This document shows positions 45,520-59,113 of a stretch of DNA of 64,000 bases, piece after piece. The DNA is from Euonymus europaeus (Eukaryota; Streptophyta; Magnoliopsida; Celastrales; Celastraceae): contig OY756958.1 in the NCBI GenBank assembly GCA_963580455.1, forward strand, positions 27,106,501 to 27,170,500, read 5' to 3'. The notes under the pieces were generated by a model. It saw nothing but the letters and a program-made list of their open reading frames with translations. It had not been told where the DNA came from and made no database searches. The translations under genes and the position numbers were made by a program. Position 1 is the stretch's first letter, and every line of letters starts with the position of its first letter.

Positions 45520-48500
45520 GGCGTGTCTGGTTTGGGTATATAAATAGGGGGAGAGAGAGAGAGAGCATTTTAATATCTATTTTCCAAAAATAATAATATA
45601 AATAAATAAAATGACTTAAAAGTACGATAAGTATTCATATATTAATCACTATTATTGGTAACAAAAAAAAATATATTTTGAGGTTTAACAAATAAGATAT
45701 ATATGGATATATAGCATTATTACCATATAATATGTTTGAGCCAAATAAATTAAATTGTCACATAAATCAGGAAAAAATTAGTAAAAACTAAAAAAGCTAC
45801 TGCTAGGTTGGCTATATAACTAATATATATATATATATGTGTGTGTGTGTATTGAAGTGGTGGTTCGAGAATCAAATTAACCACTATCCAGCATTTGTCT
45901 TGGTTAGTGTGTTCTGTGTTTCTTATTCTTTGAACATATTCATACAAATATACTTTGTTATAGGAGTATCACTGTTCCTTTCCACCACCCCTTTTCTTCT
46001 TTTTCTGACTTTGGGCACTCAAAACTCATAAAAAATAATAAAGATAAGTAGGGTTTCCAATTTGACTTCAATCAATACTCCACATGTGTGTTTTTTTTCC
46101 CTTCTTCTTCCATGAGGATGCAGAACGTTGATATACGAATGCACGATTTGGATTTGTTATCATTCATAGGCCAACAAATATATTAAGGACTCACTTAGGG
46201 ATTATTTTATATTTTTGGACAAGTACAACGTACATTATTAGGTCTCAACATACTACATATTAACCTTATAATTAAGCTCAAAAAGTAATGGTCAATTTGT
46301 CGTTTTTGTTCCTCCTCGAGTCTTAATTGGGAGTTGGCACTCGAGTGGATGAATGACACTTGGAGATCCAATTAACCATTAAAATGTATGATAAATTTGA
46401 AGCAAAATTTGTGCAACAAAATAAATAAATTAAGGAAAATGACAAAAAAAGGAGAAGAATTCAGTTTCCCAAATCATTCATGTTTTCTATACTCGAGGAG
46501 AGGAACTAGGTTGAATGGTCAAAGTAGTCTAATTACTTATACAATTTTGAAGAATTGATTTGCCTCTCCCTATATAAAACACAGACTTCAAGTATTAATT
46601 ATTTTTTATTTTGTAAATAAATTATGGCTTTTACATTGCATGCAATATGTTTTCAAGGTCGCACGAGTGCGTTTTGATATATGTTACCAAACATGCATGG
46701 CCTCCCAAATTGGATCTCCCATCTAAACGCGCGCACACATATATATATATATATATTCTAAAATTTACAGATATTTCATCTTAATAGTTGGATCTGACCA
46801 TTGAGTGAGATTAAATATGAAAGTCATCACCGGCATCCCGATACCGCCACCCGACAACCGTTTAGTTGTGACAATGATAGTACATGAATGAATAGTAGAT
46901 GGGTGAGATATCATATGATGGACCTACACGGGTATGATTGGAAGTGACTATTCACATACTTCCCTGACGTCACCTGTCACCAGAGCTCCTCTGATCAATG
47001 GATGATAGCGATTGCCAATTAATATTTTGGTGGGATGAATGAGTTCATGCTTCATGCTTCCTTCTCGACACCAACTATCTATAATTATGTAAACTCAACC
47101 CTTCATGGCTCTACTGCTAATTACTAATTATAGAAAATGATAAATATTTTATATAGCGATATATATACACATGTATATATACTGGGGGTTGGTTTACATT
47201 CAATGTGAGAAAAACCAGGCCTAGCTAGTTTCTTTGGCTCTGCAGAACAAAAGTCCAAAATTGAAATAATTGTTCTGCGTACAAACACTAACTGTAGTCT
47301 CTCTGCACAAAGAAGATAACAACTATCTGTCTTTGAAGGGGCAGTGTGTGGCAGAAAATAGACCTCTCAATGCACCCAATACAAACAAAGATTAACGACA
47401 GAGACGCATACATACATACATCTTCCATTAACTTCCAGTTCAGCCTGGAGAGAGACCTTGTAGCTGTGGAGTTGGTTCACAGGCATTATAATTGACACAA
47501 AACCTAACGAGCTAGCGGCAGACAGTGATATTATTAGCAAGATTGTACGTGGAGTCTATTTTTTCAATAAAATGTTGTTCCAGTTGCAATTAAAATCTAA
47601 CACATACGCTCAAGGCATATCCCGCAAATCCTGTCTTGAAATGGACGCACATTGCTATATTATGTGCAGTGCTGTGATAGTGAAGGATTTCTTTATAGCA
47701 AGAACCAAAATACAAGCGCTAATGACAAACTATACATATATATATACACTGATATACATATATAGATTCCCTTCTCCACTGCATTTGATGGTGATACTGG
47801 CAATTATGGGGCCACTCAACCCATGTCCCAAAAGAATTTACAGGAAATTAAAGTGATCATATTCCAATTTTAATTTACAGTATGTTATATAGACTATAGC
47901 ATACATACATACATACACATATATATGGTTTATGTTTTGATACTTGGACTCCATTAAATGATACAAACTCATAGAATTTGTTATTAGTTAATAGGGTTAG
48001 TACTAATTTGTATAATTAATTTATGATCGTGGTAAGATGTAGAGTGCTCGCTATGCATGCAAAGGCACGGGGTCGGTCCCAATCCAATTGCTGGGTCTAC
48101 TTCTTCACTGGATCTTTGATTTTCTTTGATTTTAATTTTTTGGTTGGCTGGGCCTGTTATGTTTGTAAGAGGCACGCAGTTTTGCCACTTCGGAGCTATT
48201 AAGGCCTGTTAATAAACAAATGGGCTGGGCCAAAATAAAATCTCTAAAACAACCAGCACTGTATGAAATGTCATTGGTTACATGCAAATTAATTGTTACT
48301 TTGTATGACCTAATCATGCTTCCTTAAAGTTGACTCAGACGCCATATATCATCATCTTTTGGTTCATTATTGACTAGCTTTTCCAACTCCCAATCACTGT
48401 CTTTTTGTTCATGCGAAAGTACTAATTGGTCTAAAGATTGACATCAATTCCTTGCTTGCAAACTAGGGCTTCTGCTTGGTCCCGTCCCATGCATGGAAAT

Positions 48501-49360
48501 CACGACACAACCCTACTACTACTCTCTTTCCATAAATTGATTATTGACAGAGACACATGCATACATTGAAAGGAACTAGGCAAGGTTTTTTTGTTATGTT
48601 GAAGTATTAGGGGATACAGGGGATCGGAGGTGGATTCAATATGTAACCACTGGAGGTTGGCCCCAGTGACCCAAATCTTGTTTGAATAGGGTATAAAAGT
48701 TACAAGTGACCCAGGTCAAAACATGCCCCAATCCAATTATCCATTGCCCAAGCTCGACTTTCAAGTCTTAAAGTAATCGAATTTCTGATCAACTCATTCC
48801 TGTCTAATTATCAGTGATTATTTCTGTGTTATATATATTTATGAGACTTGCCCTCAGTACTTAGTCCTGTCTCCAGTGAGTTCGAGTATTGGATCCGCCT
48901 CCAACGGGGTGGGATTTGATCCGTAAAGGCTGAGATTTGATCGAGTAGTGTTTGACTGTTGTTCATTAAATGTGGTGATATCATCACAAAATGTCTACTG
49001 AAAATCACACCTAATGAATTAATAACATCTATTGTTGAGATATTTTTAGGATAAAAATCACTGAAATATTTATCATTTTTATTAATGAAATAACTGCATG
49101 TATTTGGTTGTATGCAAACAGTAAAATTCCTCTTTGATGAAATGGCTATGGTGAGAATTTCCTTGGCTATCTTTTTGTGATTAAATAAACCTTATCTTGT
49201 TTGCTCATTTAAAGCTGGTGTTACTGATGTTTCGAGGGGGGACCAAACACTTTTTGGGGTTTTTACCTTTTTGGTTTTGGTGGGAGGAACACAAATAATA
49301 ATATGTAATGTGCTTATTTACAGCTGATTGTGTTCTGGACTGTAAAATGTGCCCCTAAAA
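45520..49360. other. Intergenic, no gene supported
   Basis: The first 100-200 bp should be the WIP promoter on the minus strand (a TATTTATATA variant near 45535-45550). The rest is AT-rich with small dinucleotide runs (for example at 45820 and 46740). All open frames here are short and unconvincing. Confidence 0.5.
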
Positions 49361-49369
49361 CCCAGCACA

Positions 49370-50036
49370 GAGAGCCACGAAGCAGAGAGGAGAAGGAGAA
49401 GTGAGGAAGAGAGAGACCAGTCCGCTCTCACTGTCACTTGTACACTCTCTCTAATCTATACAGTCTGCAATACGGAGAGAGAACGCAATCTTCATGGTCC
49501 ATAATCAACTTTGGAGCTCTATTAGGTCTTCATTCACATTCTTTCTCCGTTTCTCTGCTTGTGCCCTAATTTGTGTGAATTTAGCCAATAGTTTCGTAGT
49601 TGACGAGGATCAATGATATGCTTATGTCGGATTTATACCTAGAACGCTAGAATTTCAGTGTTTGTTTGTGCTCTTTTCTGAATGCTCTTTTCACTGTTTA
49701 CTGGATTGGTGAAGTCTAGCACTTAACTGAGATTGAATGAGCACAAAGCCTGAAGTACGCAAGCAATTTTACTGTTACACCAATGTCGTTGAAGGAATTT
49801 TTAAAAAAAAATTATTGTGATTTTTAACTGTATTATAGTTCTTTTGGTCTCCAATCTCCTGGGAAGCACTAATTTTGTTTGATGATTGGTACTTGGTAGT
49901 TTTTTGTCCCATCTCTTACAACTTTGACTCCTGGAATTTGGTTAACTAACTTCAGAATAATTTGCAGATTTTTTGGCAAGTTGGATTCAGGATATTGTTT
50001 TCTTTTGCAAATTGGAGTTAGAGCAGTGGTTTAAAG
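49370..50036 (+). promoter_or_regulatory. 5' leader region of the BIG BROTHER-like gene
   Basis: A GA- and CT-rich stretch at 49370-49470 (GAGAGAGACC, CACTCTCTCTAATC) looks like a plant 5' UTR start. The coding ATG is 570-660 bp further on, so a 5'-UTR intron is likely, though its donor was not fixed. Confidence 0.5.
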
Positions 50037-53000
50037 ATGAATGGGAACAGGCAAATGGAGATGCATTACATAGACACTGGCTGTCCTTACACTGTAACTG
50101 AAAGCTTTGTGGACTTCTTTGAAGGTTTAACACATTTGCCATCTAACTATTCTCACATGGGGCCAATGGTTGATCAGGTATTTCTGGATTTTAACTTGCT
50201 ATAGGGAATGAAATTTTGGAATCTTGAATTGTTAAAATGAAGGTTGTGGTGCCTCAATATTTCTCTGTAGGGGGTGGTCTTTTATCAAATGAATGAGAAA
50301 TGTGGTTTTACTGAATCAATAGTTATTTGACATAGGAGCAGGAAAAAAAAGAAAGGGGAAAAAAATATTTATTATGCTGTTGTCCAGGAGATGCATTTCA
50401 TTAAAATGCATCATTTATCGTGGTCTCAATTGTCAGTTTGTTTTCTGAAGTCTAAGTCTTTCCCTGCCATTTAACCAGCTTTTGAAAACTTTGTTTGTGG
50501 TGAACCACTCCAAATATGACAAACCATTGTAAGTAAGCGGCCCTGTTACTTTTCCCCATGAAATGATAAAGGTGAGTGCAATGCTGAGGCCTTTATTGAT
50601 AGAACTTGCATTCTCCATCTCAGTAAAAATGTTTGCTTTTGTTCTTTTTGTCCAGGAAAATGGATACTGGTCAACAAATTTCAATGCATACAAGTTTGGT
50701 CTTTCTGGCCCCGGGAGTACTTCTTACCATGGTCATTATGATGTTAATGATCATTTAATGAGAATGGATGTCAGCCATCGGGCCTGGGGATACCCTTCAA
50801 TAATGAATGCAGAGGAGTCAACTACTACAGACGTGCAATCTGAAGATGCAGATATAAGCATGCATGCGATCCCGGAAGAACGTTTGTTTCCTGTTTTTCT
50901 TGTTATCTAGTACATTGTCATTTTTTAGTTGATTGATTATGCATTCTAGCAAAACTTGATACCTGATTTTTATTTTTATTTTTGTTTAGGATATTATCAT
51001 ATTAAGATTATATGCAGTTGGACCCATGACCTATTTGCTTAGGCATGACAGAAGGAAAGTACTATGTGCTAGGTTTTAAATGCAATATGGGACATTCTTC
51101 TTAAGATATGGGTATCGGTATAAGAGGGGTGGGATATCTACATGGCTCATTGAATGATGGGAGCATGATTAGTTGGTAATTCGGTATGCTATCTAGGGAA
51201 TGATTCAATTTGGAGGTTTTCCAGCATTTCTGTACATTGTTTTTTATGTTGCTCGATCTTTTTTCTTGGGTATTCAAACCTGTATTGAGCAGGTTGATGG
51301 TAATCAACCTTACTAGTTAGTAGCAGATCAGTGGAGGTGGTTTATGGATATATGTGGCATTTGAGAACAAATGAAGTGATAATAAGTATCTCACAGGCAC
51401 AAACATACGCCTCAGCTGTGAAAAACAAGGAAGATGCAATGCCTTTGATCAAATTGGCTGGAAACTTTTCTCCTACTTATTGAAATTATCTATCTTACTA
51501 GCACGAACTTAACTGCCTTTTAAGGTCCTGGAATTGTCTTCTTTAATTATTCCCTGATGTCTTACAATATCTGTTTTATTTTCACAGGGATTGCTGATAC
51601 GCCGAGTACTAATACTTCTCAGGTATGTGATATTTTGTTTTCTTAGTCAATATTGGTCAATGCTCAGCCATGTATGCCTAGTTTCCATTAACAAATATTA
51701 TTTTGTTGCATACACTCACTGCATCCTTATGACATCTCAAGCATTAGCTAATTCAAAGAAGTTTTCAGTATCAGTGTGCTAAAATATTGGGCTTTCATAT
51801 ATGGAAAAGATTCAAGTGATTTCTTTTCTATAAACTGCTTTATTTATGTTGATTAAACTATGCACTTTTAAAAATTGTTAACGTGTTAAATCTCAAGCTG
51901 GAGTATGGTAATGATATTATATCGCAAATGAATTTTTAGTTGAGAATCACAGCTAATAATGTAGACGAGGGTTTAGAATAAAATTGATTTAACCTTCAGT
52001 CTTCTTTGTTCATAAATGCAGGTTGTGTTGCAAGATACTTTTGATCCAGACGACATGTCCTATGAGGTTTGTTTTGTGTATCATATTCTATTTACCACCT
52101 TAACATTTTTTTTGTGTGTAAAATATGTTTAAGATGGGGACTGAAATCTAATTGAGCCTTCGCTTTAGTAGCTCTAGAAAGAAAATATTTTGAGCTATAT
52201 CTGCTAGCCAAAACCAAATTGTGTTTCATTATCTACCTATTTCTTTGCACTTTCGTTTGATATGAAAGTGTTTTTTTCCCCATCAGTGACTGTCAGGACA
52301 GTAGTGAGCTAATTCCCAAATGGCTGTTACTAAAAAGTTATTTGTGACCATACACTTTGAATCTTTACAGTCACTCACAGCTCTCAATTGTTTTGTTTGC
52401 AAAACGTAAGGAAAGAATAATGATTAAAGCGTTATGGAGGTTTTGAATTCCATATATCTGCACTGCAGGAATTACTCGAGTTAGGTGAGGCAGTTGGAGC
52501 TCAAAGTCGAGGTCTTTCCCAGGAGCTTATTGATTTGCTGCCAACCTCGAAATGCAAGCTCAAAAATATATTCTCTAGGAAAAGATCTGGAGAGAGGTAA
52601 TAACTAAGCTTGTCAATTGTTTAGTGGTCATTGATAGCTGTAAATCTTGTTTACCTCTTTTGTATGAACAATCTCTTCTTATCTCTAAATGTAAATCCCT
52701 GATTGCAACTAATTTCGTTTCTGAAAGAGATTGAGTTTTGCCAGAATCAAAAATAAATTATGATATTCTTATGCCAAAAGATCATCAGTAAGCTGACTTG
52801 GGGTAGATGGACTGAAGGACTGAAAGTCTTTTAATAATGGATGCTAACCTAAAAGCCCCTAAACCGTAAATCACATTTTAGGTGTTGATTATATTCTTCA
52901 TTTTTCCCTGGTTGCAAAGCAGATGTGTGATTTGCCAGACGAAGTATAAGAGAGGGGACAGGCAAATGAAACTGCCTTGCATTCACATTTATCATTCCAC

Positions 53001-53291
53001 ATGTATAACCAAATGGCTTAGCATCAACAAGGTTAGTGAGTATCCCAAACTTTTCTTTTCCCTGTTCATTTTTCAATTACCACATGGTACAGGTTAGTTG
53101 TTAGATTAGCATACAAGCCGCATCTATGAGCAGAGTAATATGCAACAAAAGAATCTCCTAAAGGCATCTTCAAAACAATAGTTCTATGCATCTTTGTTGG
53201 CTTTTTGCACCAGCAATTTACAAACCCTCTTGTTTTGCAGATATGTCCCATTTGCAATGCTGAGGTATTTGGCGAGGAATCAAGGCATTAG
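50037..53291 (+). CDS. RING-H2 E3 ubiquitin ligase, BIG BROTHER-like, seven exons, 244 aa
   Basis: Exons: 50037-50177, 50656-50881, 51588-51622, 52022-52066, 52469-52596, 52923-53031, 53241-53291 (735 nt, frame closes). The N-terminal half has the BIG BROTHER signature reading MNGNRQMEMHYIDTGCPYTV, then NAYKFGLSGPGS and YDVNDHLMRM. Then come DDMSYEELLELGEAVG and SRGLSQELIDLLPT. The C-terminal RING-H2 is CVICQTKYKRGDRQMKLPC, HIYHSTCITKWL, CPICNAEVFGE. BIG BROTHER of Arabidopsis (248 aa) ubiquitinates growth regulators and limits organ size; the same role is inferred here from close similarity over the full length. The acceptor used for exon 6 is a tail-less CAAAGCAG, slightly weak but required by the frame. 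Confidence 0.95.
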
Positions 53292-53299
53292 AGATCAAA

Positions 53300-56200
53300 A
53301 TGACTTAAACTTTGCTCCATAAGGTTTTTCCCACCGTTCTTTTGGGGTAGTTGATTTTCTCTTTTTTTTGTTTGTACATCTAATCATTTGCTGTGCCATT
53401 TTCATGGTACTCAATTTAAAACCTTGTTTGGCAGGGCAAGAATATATCTTAATCTCCATAGGTAGTAATTTCATTTTGGATATTGTTGCTATAGTTTAAC
53501 ATTTTGTGTATATTTGTGATTTCCCTTTGCCCCACAAATATTTATGCTTTTCACGTCCTCTCTAACTCATGGAATTGTTGGATTATTTTGTCGTTTCCAA
53601 ACGATCCCTTAAACTATTCTGTGGGAGTCTAGTTGTCAAGTGTGCGTGTGTGAAATTGTGGTGAGGGATTTGTAGAACTCTGGGTTCGAAACTGAATGCT
53701 TGTAAACTCTCAAATTCACGTATTACTATTCCTTACGACATAACCTGGTGAGAGATCTCATAAGCATAAGATTACTATTATTGGTCGAGGAACGCTGTTT
53801 TTTTGGTTTCTTTGTGAAACTTGGGAAGCTCTTTTCATACTCTGCTGATGCCGACAATGGATGAGTATTCCTGTGTACAGAATAGTGCAGCGTTGCCGCG
53901 CGCACACATATATACACAAGCCTCATGGCATACAGAGGACAGCACTCCTACTTTCTAGAAGCTTCACAAGCATTTTTAATCCTTCATTTTCCTGCCACAA
54001 GAAACAGTTTTGAGCTTCATTTTTCCCCCTATCTTTTACCATTTTGTTCGCCTGAGTTCCTAATCTTCCTAGAAAATCCTCATACGAGTTTGGAGAGAGC
54101 CGAATGTTTTGCACATGCCTGAACTTTGAAGGTACGTACCCAACATCACAACCATCTGCATAGATTAATCTCCACCGTAGGATCGATGGAGTGTGAGACA
54201 TATATATATATATATAGGAGAATTCTTTTATAAGGATCTAAGCTTTTGGAATGCAAGATATTTTTAAAAAATTTTGAAAAAATTATGTTTATGTTTGATC
54301 AGTTTTACGAATCTAATGATATATTTTTTGTTTCAAACAAAAATTAAATGATACCCGAAAAATGGATAAAACAAAAAATATAAAACACAAAACACAATTT
54401 TATGGACGAATTCATTTTTCATGAGAGCCTAAATAATTATGTGTAATCAGAATAAAAGACGGCTTCTCCAATTGAGAATTGACCAAAATACCCCTAGTAC
54501 CCAAACAACATCTCCACCTGCCCAAAATGCCTTTCCATTTCCCTATCGACAAAACAAAATCAATATAATGAATTTTCAGATACTGTTATATTCGTTGGGA
54601 ATCGAATTTGTATGATTAAATAAATCATACCATATTTTTCAGATTTTTTATTGCCTTCAAGATCACCAGATTGGTTGTGGGATCATCCTCGAATGTTTTA
54701 AAGCAATTCAGCAGATATCTACAAGACACAAATTCAATTTCAAAATCTATTTAAAAAATGAATCTTACATATATTGCATAAATGGATATTCGACATACCA
54801 TTTCAAAAGTCGGGTTGTTGAGCTTGGTGGGTTTGTTTAACGTCACCTTTTTCGTACATTAAATAATAAGTATCAAATTTTAAAGGAAACGAATTCGCTA
54901 AATCATAATAAACTCATATATCGAAAAACTCGTGTATCAAATTTCTATTAGTAAATTTAATGTATCGGATTTTCTTAAGAAAATATTATGTTTACTTAAC
55001 TTTTATTTGAAATAGTCCACATATTTATTTGCAGGGTGTCATATCAAATTTGTCTTTTGGCTTAGTGGATTGTCAGTCTCAACAATATATTATTAAATAG
55101 TCCTGAACACACACGATATGGTATCAACTGATATAATGTATTAAATTAACAGAATGATGTCATGGTTGAAGAATAGATAATTTATAATTTAAATTGAAAA
55201 AATGTACCAACTTTTAATTTTGTTTGTGTTTGTTAATTGAGATCAATAACTCTTAATTTTGTTTGTGTTTGTTAATTGAGATCATGTTATTGATTTTGGA
55301 GAACACCACATCTTCTAAACTTATTTTTGACAAATATGTGGTTATTATTCTCCCACCCATCAATCGCATATTGATTATGGAGTTTAATTTTTGTGATTCT
55401 AATGGAGATGAAGTAGTTGGCAGTTGACACCAAATCCAAAATCGAACATTATTTAATGGATAGATAGGTGATGCATTTGTGTAAATAACATAGAAACTCC
55501 AACTCAAACATTTTTATTGTTCTAGTAAACCGAATTGAATTAATTATTGTAGAAGTTCGTTTCCACAATTGTTGAATTTGTCAGAGTTCGCTGAGGTGAT
55601 CATCTACAAGTTCGACTTGACAAAAAGGGTTAGATTATACAAATTGGGCACCGATAGGGTACCTGTCAAATAAGCTCGAGCGTGAGAATAAACAACTGAT
55701 CTTGTAGTCAATAATGAAAGTGACAAGTTGACAATGAAAATGGATGCTTGGGTGATGCCAGAGTGGGGAGACGGTGGTTAATATGGAGGTTCTAGGGCCG
55801 AAGGAGGCTTCAATGAGTATGCTTCTGGCAAGGCTAAATCGATGTGCTCTGGTAAAGGAGTGTTTATGCTTGGTTCTTTCTACCCCTTATTGTAGAAGGT
55901 GGATGGGTATTTATAGTTTGGCCGTTGGGTGGCATTAGCATAGTTTTGTGGTTGGTTAGTACAAGGTTTGGGTGGCTGGCTTAAATGTCAGGCTAGTATG
56001 AGGGTAGGGTAGTGGAGCAGGGATATCGTGTCGTTGGCCCGATTTTTTACAAGTCAGGGGTCTATCTGTCAGGGGACAAAGTCTGATCCGTAGGTGCAGT
56101 GTCAAGTCGTGGGAGACAATATCAGGTATAATATAGAGGGGCTTCGTCAGAAGGTATAGTTGTCATAAGATACGCCGTTGGTACAAAGATTTTGGCTGGT

Positions 56201-57040
56201 CGCCCTCTTGGGTCGAATAAGAAGGGTTTGACTGTTCATTATAGGCGAGCATGGAAGAGGTATAATGGCATTTGTTGGCGCATGGATATGTTAAATGTAG
56301 GGTCAAAGAGTCAATTGTACCTGGCGTGGTCGTCCGAACCACGGGTTACCTAGCTGCGACTGTTGAGCAACAAGCGGCGAACGATCCTTGTCGAGGTGTC
56401 TTGGTCCCTGTGGCGCTTTTGCTGACTTGACAACTTTTGACCATCATTTTTTATCATTACAATTATGACGTAATGTGTGTAATGTTTTTTCCTTTTTTTT
56501 TTAATATATATTTGTCGGCATATATAGGAAGAATATGAATAATCGACGATCGTTTGATAAGGTCTGGATATAGTTTGATATCATAATTTAAGAATATTCG
56601 GTGATGATCGTGTTTATCTTTGTATTTTATTAATTAAAATTCAATTCGAGTATCTACACATCTCAATTACGTATTTCCATATGAATAACTCAATACAATT
56701 ACTTAAAACCTTAAAAAAAACTATGATGTATCCTCCACAATCCACATATATTTAAATTGAAAATAAATAAATAAATAATTTAACATTCAGTTTTCACGGC
56801 ACCAAAGGCCTCTTCGTGTTCCTCTGTAACATCTGTCACAATTCTTCATTCTTCTTGTAGCTTTTTCTTCCCTCTATATATTTCCAGAACTCTCTCTCTC
56901 TCTCCCTCTCCCTCTCCCTCTCCCTCCTATTTAATATTCTGTGTTTTTCATTAGCAAATACAATAGCTATCTTCAAAAGCTGCATACGTCTTCTGAAACT
57001 GGAGGACTTTTTTTGGAGAGTGGATTGATTGGTTTTTGGG
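53300..57040. other. 3' UTR then intergenic DNA, no gene supported
   Basis: The 3' UTR of the BIG BROTHER-like gene begins at 53292. Further on, 55216-55289 contains a 38-bp unit (TTAATTTTGTTTGTGTTTGT, then TAATTGAGATCA) twice in tandem. The block 55550-56460 is less AT-rich and includes GTCGTGTCG/GGTTACC patches without a protein frame; a decayed transposon is possible. Nothing else was seen. Confidence 0.5.
56875..56930 (+). promoter_or_regulatory. TATA box and CT-rich leader of the small gene at 57072
   Basis: TATATATTT at about 56875 is followed 15-50 bp later by CTCTCTCTCTCTCCCTCTCC, a common start region in plant genes. Confidence 0.5.
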
Positions 57041-57071
57041 ATTCTCTTGGAGGAATTTCTTGGTGGATTTG

Positions 57072-57281
57072 ATGATGTTTCAGCTATTCTTTACACTGGC
57101 TTTCTCTGCGGCTCCTCTGACTCTCTTTGTGTCACCTGTGAGCCGCTTGAATATGTTCGTGGAGACCATGGAAGAACTGGTGAGAGAGTCCAGGATTTAC
57201 ACCGGAGGATTGTACCCGCGTGCACGGCACATGTGGTCTAGGCTCTTGGATTGTATACTTTGCACCTCGAGGTTTGAGTAG
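57072..57281 (+). CDS. Small plant protein with N-terminal hydrophobic segment, 69 aa
   Basis: Starts MMFQLFFTLAFSAAPLTLFV, a signal peptide or membrane anchor, then SRLNMFVETMEELVRESRIY and GGLYPRARHMWSRLLDCILC. The pattern P-L-T-L-x-V, LN-x-FVETME and Y-x-R-AR is one I associate with short unnamed plant proteins, but I cannot give a function. The frame is open upstream to 57036 without an ATG. A TATA box and CT-rich leader lie in front. Single exon. It could also be a chance ORF, though composition and promoter argue against that. Confidence 0.55.
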   Translation: MMFQLFFTLAFSAAPLTLFVSPVSRLNMFVETMEELVRESRIYTGGLYPRARHMWSRLLDCILCTSRFE

Positions 57282-57489
57282 ATATAGATTCATTGTTAGA
57301 CCTGTCTATGTATACACTTATAACGTATTTGTGGTTCTTTAGTTTGTTCTTAGATTCATTGGTCTTTGGAGTCTTTCCACTTCAGTGAGTTTAGTGTCTG
57401 TGCATCTTATCATGACGGGAATATTGTTATAATATTTAACCTCTCTTCTTAATCCTCTCTGTTTATGATTATCACACCAACAAATATAA

Positions 57490-57856
57490 GTGTGCGTTCG
57501 TTTGAGAGCATAAGCTGTCAAATAAGCTGTCTGTTGTTCGGTATAACGTCAATTTTAATATCGTATAAGCTGTCAATTTACTATTAAGAGTATGCAAATT
57601 AGTTTAATAATTGAATAAAAACTATCAAATATGGATTTTGTTGGAAAAAGTTTTATGTGTTGAGTTCGAATATATATATATTTTTTGAAATCTAAAATAT
57701 ATTTTGAGAGATAAAAGGGCAAATGTGTGAGAGAACGGGGGCAAAATGAGAAATTGAGAAAAAAATTGGTATGTGACTGATGGTGATCGTTAACCGATAG
57801 AATTGAGCTTATAAGCTGAGCGTATAAACTAATATAATCTCAAACGAACGCACAAC
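57490..57856. mobile_element. Tourist-like MITE, 367 bp
   Basis: Terminal inverted repeats GTGTGCGTTCGTTTGAGA (left) and, complemented, GTTGTGCGTTCGTTTGAGA (right) share 16 perfect bases (57492-57507 and 57838-57853). Both ends are flanked by TAA (57487-57489 and 57857-57859), the usual PIF/Harbinger target. Subterminal ATAAGCTGTC and ATAAGCTGAG blocks also pair. No ORF. Confidence 0.85.
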
Positions 57857-57859
57857 TAA

Positions 57860-59100
57860 TTATGGAGAATTCTCTCATCAATGTGCAAGTACTTTGCCTC
57901 AGAGTTTAATTATATGTTTTGAGTCTACTTTAGATTTCTTAAAATTGATCATTGTGAGATACTTGTAATCTCAGGCTGCAGGGTGGATTATTTTTATATT
58001 TATTCAGATTGATAACAGTGTTTGGCATCTTATTGCGGTTGCTTTCTTATCTAAACCTTGTTTTGCATGGATAGAAGACCAAAGGAGGTCATATCTATTT
58101 ATTTAACTGCTCGAGTGTAATTTAGTGGTGAATCTCTCTGGATCAACTTTGGGAACTCCGAAGGTCCTCCTCGATTCCCAGACAAGCGGTGTCGTTCTCG
58201 ATTACCCAAAAAAGAGTGAATTTTTATCTAAAATAGAATATCCTCTTCTGTTCATCTAGTTTTGGAAAATCTTCAAAGAACCGTGAAAGAATTGCAGCAC
58301 AAGCTCACAAGGGATGCCATGGTAATATAATCTGGTGTTCGCTAGTTAATTTACTTGCAAAAGCAGGCGGATTTTGGTACAATTTATTGGATGCTAATTA
58401 CAGTTGAAACCAGAGAATATCAATGTGATGCTATGTTTATTTACTCCAGACGCTTTAACTGGATAGTGTGCAAGGCTTCAGAAACCAGAATACATCCAGT
58501 GCTCCTCTAGCTTCTCTTCCATCTAAAATGGGGAATTTTCTGTTCCTCTCTCCAGGTTCCTCTCTTGTGTTTTCCTTACTCTGCTCCACCTCTTGAAGAA
58601 TTCCTCTCTCCTGGACCAACACACAACTTCACTTCAAAAACAACATTAAACAAACATTTTCTACACTGGCTCACATTTATAAAGACTAGGCAACAAGATT
58701 CTAGAACCAAAAAAAGATCATGGAGCTTTTGTGTTTAAAATTCCTCATCAATTTCCACTAAAATCAGTCGAAAAAGAAGCTTGAAACTAGTCACATACCA
58801 TAAGCCTGGATTTTGGTTTGGTTGGCAAACGTTTGGCTGAAAAGCACTGAGGAGAGGGAGGATTGGTACGGACTTGCAACAGCCGTTCCTCTTCTTTTTT
58901 CTTTACATTTGCCAAATTCAGAGGAATTGGAATGTTCTCTGCCTCATCAACTCTTCTGCAAAGCACAGTTCTTCGACTTTAATCATATAAAAACACAATG
59001 GCTTGGTGGAAACTAAAACAAATAACAGTTCAGTTTGTGCGGAAAACCTAATAGTCCAGCCGTAACTATGGCTGGTTAGATAATCATTCATTCATTTGAG
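57860..59100. other. Intergenic, no gene supported
   Basis: No family is recognised in any frame. The last stretch should include the 3' UTR of the minus-strand gene ending at 59114. Confidence 0.5.
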
Positions 59101-59113
59101 AGAGAGATTGGGC

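Noticed and set aside
55253..55507. Minus-strand ORF starting MSWSFYVIYTNASP
   Set aside because: It overlaps a short tandem repeat and AT-rich DNA with no domain or promoter.
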